DNA from: CALKMS01 sp036796755
GTDB lineage: Bacteria > Actinomycetota > Aquicultoria > SKW223 > CALKMS01
Reading direction: 5' to 3'
NCBI GenBank assembly: GCA_036796755.1
Contig: DAIRCJ010000083.1
Location: 1-5,603, forward strand
Length of the DNA: 5,603 nt
Part shown: positions 1 through 5,500 of the stretch, piece by piece
How the letters are laid out: each line of letters begins with the position of its first letter
Numbering within the stretch: the first letter of the stretch is position 1
Program-made: the position numbers and the translations under genes
The notes under the pieces: generated by a model
What the model was told of the DNA's origin: nothing
What the model saw: the letters and a program-made list of their open reading frames with translations, nothing else
The model's database searches: none

Positions 1-110
1 TTGCTCTTCTCACTCTGGCGGAAGAGCTGAGTCTACAAAAATTTATGCTTATTAATAAAAAAATGCATTTTTTTGTTTTTTACTGTCAGACTAATGTTCA
101 AAGGCTTTAA
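1..110. other. Possible 3' end of a flanking gene, frame unresolved
   Basis: Base composition drops sharply from mixed to very AT-rich near position 38, as at a gene end. The plus strand has three candidates. Frame 3 is open from the window edge to a TAA at 108-110 and begins with a helix-like stretch ALLTLAEELSLQKF. Frame 1 stops at 28-30 and frame 2 at 53-55. The TAA of frame 3 abuts the hairpin at 110-126, which would suit a gene ending there and converging on the minus-strand gene. Positions 3-9 (GCTCTTC) and 21-27 (GAAGAGC) form a perfect 7-bp inverted repeat. Too little sequence is present to choose a frame or a product. Confidence 0.25.
57..74. repeat. Perfect 18-bp AT palindrome
   Basis: Seven A, then TGCA, then seven T form a perfect palindrome in the AT-rich gap. 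It has no loop and little GC, so it is a poor intrinsic terminator. It may be a bent-DNA or protein-binding site, or chance in A/T-run-rich DNA. Confidence 0.35.
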
Positions 111-126
111 AAAAGGAAACCTTTTT
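110..126. terminator. Weak, possibly bidirectional hairpin between convergent transcripts
   Basis: AAAAAGG at 110-116 and CCTTTTT at 120-126 are a perfect 7-bp inverted repeat with a 3-nt loop. It lies 37 bases beyond the stop codon of the minus-strand gene. A-rich and T-rich flanks give a U-rich tail on either strand. The stem has only two G-C pairs, so efficiency is doubtful, but the position suits a terminator shared by the minus-strand gene and any gene entering from the left. Confidence 0.4.
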
Positions 127-162
127 CTTTAATCAAACTTTTCTTCTTATGAAAAAAAAGAT

Positions 163-729
163 CTAATACTTCTCAACTTTTACAGTTTGCCAGTCAAGGG
201 TAAGTATCTTAGGGACCCACTTTCTATTTTTAGAGTCAAATTCGTAAGTGGTGACAAAAGTAGTTACTCCATAAAGCTTTTTCCAGCCTTTTGGCTCACC
301 AATTTCTGCTTCATCAGCCAGTCTCAATAAGCAGACTTTCCCGTAAACGCTATCAATGCCAGTGCGGAAAATTATGGTTTTTTTCAAAGTTTTGCTTCTG
401 TAACCTTGCTCAATTTCCTCTGGAGTGTAACTCCAGGAAGAGAGCAGTCTTTTAAGCTCTGATTCGTTTTCTTTAGTTTTCCATCTGGAATGAAGCAGCT
501 TAAGCATCTCTTCGTAAAGGTTGTTGTCTGAGGCTTCGTACCAGCGGTCAATTAACTTTTCGCTGTCTTTATAAAGTTGACTTAAAGAAGGAGGGGTAAC
601 AATTTTTTGCTGACGAGCAATTTCTTCTTTTAATCTTTCCTGGGTGACCACAGGTGAGTAGGTAAGGTAGTAATAGATAAATAATAAAAGAATTACCAGG
701 ACGACAAGAAGAAAAGCCAACTTTTTCAT
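163..729 (-). CDS. Membrane-anchored 188-aa protein, possible NTF2-like fold
   Basis: I do not recognise this as a named family. The protein starts MKKLAFLLVVLVILLLFIYYY: two lysines, then a single uninterrupted hydrophobic helix (about residues 4-23). There is no signal-peptidase site or lipobox cysteine, so it is best read as an N-in signal anchor with the remaining ~165 residues outside the membrane. Residues ~30-45 are charged and helical. From about residue 55 the pattern EKLIDRWYEASDNNLYEEM, then LLHSRW, a charged helix and alternating beta-type stretches to the C-terminus resembles NTF2/SnoaL-like domains, where helices precede a curved sheet. That fold call is inference. The only cysteine is in the GKVCLL stretch, so no heme, metal or disulfide motif is visible. 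It ends with TAG at 163-165. The ATG at 727-729 has only a weak upstream purine stretch (GAGCTGG). It is divergent from the cytochrome genes across ~330 bases, with no evident functional tie. Confidence 0.8.
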   Translation of the reverse strand: MKKLAFLLVVLVILLLFIYYYLTYSPVVTQERLKEEIARQQKIVTPPSLSQLYKDSEKLIDRWYEASDNNLYEEMLKLLHSRWKTKENESELKRLLSSWSYTPEEIEQGYRSKTLKKTIIFRTGIDSVYGKVCLLRLADEAEIGEPKGWKKLYGVTTFVTTYEFDSKNRKWVPKILTLDWQTVKVEKY

Positions 730-738
730 ACCAGCTCT

Positions 739-744
739 ATTATA
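739..744 (-). promoter_or_regulatory. Candidate -10 box (TATAAT) for the minus-strand gene
   Basis: Read on the minus strand this is a perfect TATAAT, ending 10 bases before the ATG at 729. Transcription would begin near 732, leaving only a few untranslated bases. No good -35 hexamer lies 16-18 bases upstream, and the base pattern before it (AGT) only half matches an extended -10. It could be a weak promoter giving a nearly leaderless mRNA, or a chance match in AT-rich DNA. Confidence 0.4.
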
Positions 745-926
745 ACTTAAATCCTATCTCGTCTTATCGTCCCCTTTAATTATGTTGACTGACAATCTAA
801 ACTTAACACTTCTGAAATGAAAAAACTTCTCCAATTTGTGTTTTCATTCCAGATTGCTTTCAAAATTTTAACTTTTTCTAGGATTTTCGAGGGGCTTTTT
901 TATTTTTCTTCTGTTTGTCGTTTTGA

Positions 927-988
927 GGTAATTTTACCCCAACCATTCTTTTAGGGTAATTTACCTTCGTTATTATTTTGGGGTAAAA
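927..988. promoter_or_regulatory. Cluster of GGTAA/TTACC palindromes, candidate operator array
   Basis: Three related blocks are visible. Block A is GGTAA-TT-TTACC at 927-938. Block B is GGTAA-T-TTACC at 955-965. Block C is the half-site GGGGTAAAA at 980-988. Centres of A and B lie about 27-28 bases apart, and B to C about 24. TTTTACCCCAA (932-942) is also an exact reverse complement of TTGGGGTAAAA (978-988), an 11-bp stem enclosing block B. The array lies 70-130 bases upstream of the cytochrome -35. I cannot match it to a named regulator. An activator or repressor binding several sites, possibly by looping, is the likeliest reading. Confidence 0.45.
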
Positions 989-1032
989 AGCCTATTAAAA
1001 GGTCTGAAGGGTTTCCAAGAGCTCCACTTTTC

Positions 1033-1051
1033 TTTTGAAAATTTTTCAAAA
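1033..1051. promoter_or_regulatory. AT-rich palindrome just upstream of the -35 box
   Basis: TTTTGAAAA (1033-1041) and TTTTCAAAA (1043-1051) are perfect 9-bp inverted arms around one T. The palindrome ends 8 bases before TTGACA. The position fits an operator, an UP-like element or intrinsically curved A-tract DNA; more A- and T-runs follow it. Confidence 0.45.
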
Positions 1052-1059
1052 AAATTTTA

Positions 1060-1086
1060 TTGACATTCCTATTTTTATTTGATAAT
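1060..1086 (+). promoter_or_regulatory. Sigma70-type promoter of the 7-heme cytochrome gene
   Basis: A perfect TTGACA -35 at 1060-1065 is followed after 15 bases by GATAAT at 1081-1086, a 5-of-6 match to TATAAT. The spacer is shorter than the usual 17, but both hexamers are strong. Transcription would start near 1093, giving a leader of about 33 nt that carries the AAAGGGGG ribosome binding site. The TTG of the -35 is also the farthest-upstream in-frame start of the downstream gene, and this promoter argues against that start. Confidence 0.6.
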
Positions 1087-1110
1087 GTTTTCAAAGAAAG
1101 GAAGGATAAG

Positions 1111-1118
1111 AAAGGGGG
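1111..1118 (+). promoter_or_regulatory. Ribosome binding site deciding the TTG start at 1126
   Basis: AAAGGGGG differs from AAAGGAGG by one base that can still form a G-U pair with the 16S anti-Shine-Dalgarno. It ends 7 bases before the in-frame TTG at 1126. No purine-rich site precedes the alternative TTG at 1060. This supports translation from 1126. Confidence 0.65.
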
Positions 1119-1125
1119 CTTAGGT

Positions 1126-2340
1126 TTGGCAAGAAGGTTTTTAGCTTTTCTTGCTGTGGTTTTTATTGTTCTGTTGGTAGTCCTTTCCCCCTTTCCTCTT
1201 TTAGCCGCTCAACACAATGTTAACACCGAGCCTCAGCGCAAAGACTGGAATCCCTGGGGCTTTACTTTTTCAGAGCAATGCACTGCCTGTCATGTTGATG
1301 CCACCCAGAGAACTTCAGAGACTTTCTGGGGTGGGTTGCACAATCCAAATTTCCGGGCTTATGGAAATCAAACAGCCGTGGGGGCAGCAGCGGTCCGTGG
1401 CTGGTGTAATGTTTGCCATGATGTCCACGAAGCCCAGCAAAGCAGACTTTTGCCGGAAAGAACCATTTCCGACTTTTGCTTTCTTTGCCACGATGGAACG
1501 GCTGCCAATGTTGATGGTGACCTGGACGCCGGTCAGCAATCCAACTTATTTGGCTATCCCCGGGCCAATAATATAATTTATGGTCAGGTGGTAACCTCTT
1601 CCACCTTAGGTGTTTCCAGTGTTTCCAAACACCAGGTTAATAGCAATAATGTTTATGGAGGAACCACCACTACTTTGCTGCCTGGAAGCTCGGGTGCAAC
1701 TTCCTCTATTCCCTTAGGTGATTTAGTGCGGGACTATAACGGCTTGCCCACTCCTCTGAAGTGCACTTCCTGCCACTCGCCCCATGGCACTCATGTGGTG
1801 GAAAGCTTTTATTCTAAAACCGCCTTCCCGACTAACGAAACGACCACTTCCGGTGTTGTCCAGGGTGTGGAGTACAGCGGCGGTCTTTACCCCCTCGCTT
1901 CCTCTAATATGCTGCTGAGAAATAACATTAGCGGAACCACAGTTAATCGGTACTCTGGTCGGTGGTGTGCTGCCTGCCATACTGAAGCGTCCGGAGGAGC
2001 CCATCCTGACCACCCGATGGATTTGACGACCGAATATAACTATTACTTAGAATTAGACCCGGGTGACCCTCGCTGGACGGAGTTTCCTAACCCCTTAGAT
2101 CCGGCTTACGGCGGTCTTTACTTCTTTAACCACTCTTATGCTGCTACATCGGGGGCTCCGCTTCCGCCTTGTATGTCTTGCCATGATGACCGCCAGAATG
2201 TAGATTTTGGGACTTTTGGAGCCACTACGACCTTCCTTTACACCGATAACTTCCCTCATGAGGTTGCTAATTCCAATATGACCATAGAAGTTGGTGACGA
2301 CCTCTGTCTTAACTGTCATGAAACCAACATTCTTCCTTAA
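1126..2340 (+). CDS. Secreted 7-heme c-type cytochrome, doubled-CXXCH type
   Basis: This is a 404-aa multiheme cytochrome c starting at TTG 1126. That start gives a classic signal peptide: MARR, a hydrophobic core (about residues 5-26) and a cleavage region near LLAA-Q at residues 26-29. Starting at 1060 would add 22 residues, lacks a ribosome site and overlaps the promoter. Seven CXXCH heme-attachment motifs lie at residues 52 (CTACH), 94 (CNVCH), 118 (CFLCH), 213 (CTSCH), 281 (CAACH), 349 (CMSCH) and 394 (CLNCH). CTSCHSPHGTH has the CH-x-PHG signature of doubled-CXXCH domains. I count ten other histidines after the signal peptide, enough for bis-His ligation of all seven hemes. Residues ~123-212 are a Gly/Ser/Thr/Asn-rich, heme-free spacer. 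There is no lipobox and no second membrane helix, so the product should be periplasmic, wall-associated or extracellular. Its role is inferred to be electron transfer toward an external acceptor. It precedes the giant cytochrome by 173 bases. The specific orthologue is unknown. Confidence 0.93.
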   Translation: MARRFLAFLAVVFIVLLVVLSPFPLLAAQHNVNTEPQRKDWNPWGFTFSEQCTACHVDATQRTSETFWGGLHNPNFRAYGNQTAVGAAAVRGWCNVCHDVHEAQQSRLLPERTISDFCFLCHDGTAANVDGDLDAGQQSNLFGYPRANNIIYGQVVTSSTLGVSSVSKHQVNSNNVYGGTTTTLLPGSSGATSSIPLGDLVRDYNGLPTPLKCTSCHSPHGTHVVESFYSKTAFPTNETTTSGVVQGVEYSGGLYPLASSNMLLRNNISGTTVNRYSGRWCAACHTEASGGAHPDHPMDLTTEYNYYLELDPGDPRWTEFPNPLDPAYGGLYFFNHSYAATSGAPLPPCMSCHDDRQNVDFGTFGATTTFLYTDNFPHEVANSNMTIEVGDDLCLNCHETNILP

Positions 2341-2403
2341 ATAAAAGATCATAGGAAAAAATTAAAAAAGAAGTACGTTTTTTTGAAGAAAATCGTTAAA
2401 AAA

Positions 2404-2517
2404 ATGGGTTGTGGGTGCGGAGTAGAAGAGAAAAAGTTAGGGTGGATAATACTAAAAAAGAGGGGGTTATCCCCCCTTTGTTTATTTATAAAACCTTCAA
2501 AGGAGGAAAGGCGATGA
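2404..2517 (+). CDS. Possible 37-aa leader peptide overlapping the giant cytochrome start
   Basis: An ATG at 2404 opens 37 codons beginning MGCGCGVEEKK, with a third Cys codon at position 26 and a basic end (KEERR). Its TGA (2515-2517) overlaps the next gene's ATG (2514-2516) as ATGA, the usual geometry of translational coupling. The reading frame runs straight through the terminator-like hairpin, so ribosomes on it would melt or mask that hairpin. Upstream of 2404 there is only A-rich sequence with no good ribosome site. ORFs this short arise often by chance and I know no family for it. It is listed as a candidate regulatory leader only. Confidence 0.25.
   Translation: MGCGCGVEEKKLGWIILKKRGLSPLCLFIKPSKEERR
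2455..2483 (+). terminator. Terminator or attenuator hairpin between the cytochrome genes
   Basis: GGGGG at 2462-2466 pairs with C residues at 2471-2476 around a 4-5 nt loop. A-rich bases 2455-2461 pair imperfectly with the T-rich stretch 2477-2483, giving a long A-tract/U-tract stem followed by more U-rich sequence. This is the form of a rho-independent terminator. It stands ~120 bases after the stop of the 7-heme gene and ends 15 bases before the ribosome site of the giant cytochrome. It may end or thin transcription from the first gene, or act as an attenuator. Confidence 0.6.
2499..2506 (+). promoter_or_regulatory. Consensus ribosome binding site of the giant cytochrome
   Basis: AAAGGAGG ends 7 bases before ATG 2514, an optimal match and spacing. 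It fixes the start codon and predicts efficient translation once the message is made. Confidence 0.8.
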
Positions 2518-5500
2518 GGGCAAAATTTAAGGTTTTGAATAAAGGGAGGTTTGAAAAATTTCGAGAGAAGGGGAAGGCAGCCTGGTTAAGTTTGTTTTTG
2601 TTAGTAGCTTTAACCGGGCTGGCTTATGCTGCTTTGCCCTCAGCACCTTTAAAGAGCTCTGGCCTTTTTCGCCTTTCCTCTCCCAGGGTCAACCTTTTTG
2701 AGCTAAATAGCCGCTCACCATTAGCCTTTGAGCTCAACTTTTCCAATCTTTACCAGTTTATCCAGGGCAAAGGAAGTAGTTCAAACAGCTCGGATTCAGA
2801 AAAGTTTGGAAAAATCAAAAGGAGGCTTTTAAAATCAAAGAAAAGGGCTAAAACTGATACTGAGCCTCCCATTTTATCTTTTCAGATTACTCCTTCTCAG
2901 CCTGATGGTTTAAACAATTGGTATGTCACCCAACCCCAGGTTGTTTTGACCGCCAATGAAGAAGCCCGGATATTCTATCAGTTTGACTCCACTGAAAACG
3001 GAAGTTGGGAAAATTACCCTTCCGGTTCGGCTCTGGCTGTTTCCGAGGGCACTCATACCCTTTATTTTTACGGAGAAGATTTAGCCGGAAATAAAAGCAG
3101 CGTTTATCGTTTAGAGTTTAAGGTTGATTTAACCTCTCCGGAAACGAGAATCTTGTTCCCGGTCGAAGGAGATCACTATGAGACTTCGCTTTATGTAGTC
3201 GGTACTGCTCAGGATAGCAATCTTCAGAGCTGGAAGTTAGAATTGATAGACGCCGCTGGCCAGGCAACAGTGGTTGCAGAAAAGAATGAAAGCGTAACCA
3301 ACGATACCTTGGGTTATCTTAACGAAAAAGAGCTTAAACTTCACGGCACTTACTCTCTTCGCTTGACCGCCACTGACCTTGCTGGTCAGACCAGTCAGGC
3401 TTTCGTTTCTTCTTTCTTAGTTGATAATGGTCCTCCTTCCTCTCCTTCAATTTTGCGAGTTTTTGCTGGCAATTTGGAAAATAATCTTTCCTGGTCAGCC
3501 TCGCCAGATTGGGATGTGAAAGGTTACCGGGTATATCGTTCCTCTTCAGCTGAGGGCGAGTTTTCTTTAGTTGGTGAGACAGCTTCCACTTCTTTTGACG
3601 ATCCTGTAGCTGAAGAAGAGGCGGGAACTTATTACTATTATGTTACCGCTGTTGATGAGTTTGGAGACGAAAGTTCTCCCTCGGATATAGCGGAAAACGA
3701 CCTGGTAAAAATCACCAGGGAGTTTTCTCCTGAAATTGATACCCAGGTGATTGCTGCCAATGGTGAACTTGTTTTTGAGGTTCCTGCTGGGTCTCTGGCT
3801 GAGCCCGTTATTATTTCTATAAACGAAAACCGAAAGGAAGCCGACAAGCCGTCCTTTAAACCAGCTTCTTCTCCTTACACTTTTGAGCCTTCAGGTCTTA
3901 CTTTTTCTCCTGATAATCCTGCCCGACTAAAGGTTAAGTATAATCTCGGGTTTACTAACGAACTGGTTTCAAACAAGGTAGAGGAAGGTTTAAGTGTTTA
4001 TTACTATGATGAGTCAGAAAAAGCTTGGAAAACGGTGGAAACCACCGCTCTGGTAGAAAACGACCTGGCGATAGCTAAAATAACTCACTTTACTCAGTAC
4101 TGGAGCGGTGCCCCAACCAATCCTCACAGCGTTAAAAATGCCGTTATTAATAATCTATGTGGCGTTTGTCACACTCTTGATGGGGTAACCGATGTAGAAG
4201 CCTGGAAGAAAAGGGAAGCTTGCTTCCAGTGCCATGGCGCTCCTAACTCAACTAACCCACCAGCTGGTTCTTTTGGACCGAACATTCAAGCTGAGTTTAT
4301 AGCTTGTTCTGACCAGACTTTCACCACTTCCACTATGTCCCGCCATCCAATGCCTTTTATGAACACTGTTCGGGGTTGTTTGGCTTGCCATGATATTCAT
4401 CAAGAAGTCCAAGACTACACTGACCTTTTAAGTGTAAGAAAGCCCAATGTTTCTCGCCGTTATCCCTGGGATCCAACTTACGATGACAAATCTCTTTCTT
4501 CTGCTCCCTTAGGGGACCAGTTTTGCCTTGATTGCCACGGCGCCACTGCTAATGCCACTTGGCAGTGGCTGATTCAATACTATAATGGTTACGATTACTA
4601 TGCTCTGACTAATGGCAGTCACGCTGGAATCTGGAATACTCCTCATGGTTATGGAATTACCGCTCCGTCTGACAATGATGCCACTGGCACTGTTTCTCAC
4701 GGAATAAGGTGTTTGGGCTGCCATAGCGAGCACGGTTCAGCTTCCGGAACAGCTTTAACTAAGTACAGTGGCAATAATACCTGTTATCAGTCGGGCTGCC
4801 ATTTAGATAGTTCACCTTTGTATCCGACGGCTACCAGGCTTTCTTCAAGCTCACCTGATGCGGGCTATCCGGCTACCGGAACATATCCTGGCAAAAATGC
4901 CTATCAGTCTTCAGCTCATAACACTTCCTCTCTGGTCTGGCCAGGAACTGGCTTAAACGGCGGGGATTGTAAGAACTGCCATTCCAATGTTCACGGAACT
5001 AACTATTATGATTATTTAAGAACTACTTTCACCAGTCCTAAGAGCTATCCCACTGCTAGTTCTTATGAAGCTCTTCATCTTTGTCTTGGCGAGTGTCATG
5101 ATAGTAATGGCCCCGGAACTGATATTCGTCAACACTATACCAGTACCTCAACTTATGCTGGTCATCGCTTGAACCGCAGCACAGAAGTGATCGCTGATGC
5201 CTCTGGTGCCTATCTGCCTCAAGGCGCGGTTATGCCTTGCTATGAGTGCCACAATCCTCACGGCAGCCAGAAAGGCAATGTTTATATGTTTACTGACGAG
5301 CGTTCCGCAACTACAGTCACTACGGTTGATGCTATGTGTAAAGCCTGTCATCGTCCTTATGGTTCTTCTCAGCCTACTCCAACGGTGGCCGGTATGAGTT
5401 TAAAGACTTTGCCTGCCGGGCACTCTACTTCTAATTGTTCAGGTTGCCATGGGAATGGCCATAATGTTACCAAGGCTGGTTTGTCCAGTGGTGGTCAGTC

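Larger units (their letters stand above)
730..1059. other. Divergent intergenic regulatory region
   Basis: These 330 AT-rich bases separate the minus-strand membrane protein from the plus-strand cytochromes. I see no convincing gene, tRNA or riboswitch here. It holds the TATAAT box facing left, an 8-bp inverted repeat (AATGAAAA at 816-823, TTTTCATT at 841-848), a cluster of GGTAA/TTACC palindromes at 927-988, and a 9-bp-arm palindrome at 1033-1051. The -35 of the rightward promoter begins directly after it. Its length and palindrome density suggest that control of the cytochromes sits here. Confidence 0.6.
2341..2513 (+). other. Leader region between the two cytochrome genes
   Basis: This 173-base spacer is rich in A-runs and purines. 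It contains a possible 37-codon ORF from ATG 2404, a G5/C5 hairpin with a U-rich tail at 2455-2483, and the ribosome binding site of the next gene. I found no strong promoter: GATAAT at 2445-2450 has no suitable -35. I also looked for the conserved bases of a cyclic-di-GMP riboswitch, which precedes multiheme cytochrome genes in some bacteria, and did not see them. The second cytochrome therefore most likely depends on read-through from the first, modulated by the hairpin. Confidence 0.5.

Noticed and set aside
785..790. TTGACT as a rightward -35 box
   Set aside because: No -10-like hexamer lies 15-18 bases downstream, so it does not form a promoter.
817..954. A 45-codon plus-strand ORF beginning MKKLLQFVFSF in the divergent spacer
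   Set aside because: No ribosome site precedes it, its Phe-rich composition follows from T-rich DNA, and it runs into the palindrome array. I judge it chance.
1217..1576. 119-codon plus-strand frame inside the 7-heme cytochrome gene
   Set aside because: It is out of frame with seven-motif CXXCH coding that covers the same bases, and its translation has no recognisable domain.
1315..2352. Three minus-strand frames opposite the 7-heme cytochrome gene
   Set aside because: They are shadows of the real gene: no ribosome sites, no domains, and the opposite strand carries clear heme motifs.
2383..2450. TTGAAG and GATAAT as a promoter for the giant cytochrome
   Set aside because: The two hexamers are more than 50 bases apart, and no other -35 match sits at a workable distance from GATAAT.
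2341..2513. Cyclic-di-GMP riboswitch upstream of the giant cytochrome
   Set aside because: I looked because such riboswitches control multiheme cytochromes in some bacteria, but the conserved core and tetraloop-receptor bases are not visible here or in 927-1059.
4293..4340. Cysteine at FIACSDQTF as a possible long-spaced heme motif with the later SRHP
   Set aside because: It is a single Cys with no second Cys-His at any accepted spacing before the next true CXXCH, so it is not counted.
3638..5397. Several short frames on both strands within the giant cytochrome
   Set aside because: All overlap in-frame FN3, ZU5-like or CXXCH sequence of the long gene and have no supporting signals of their own.
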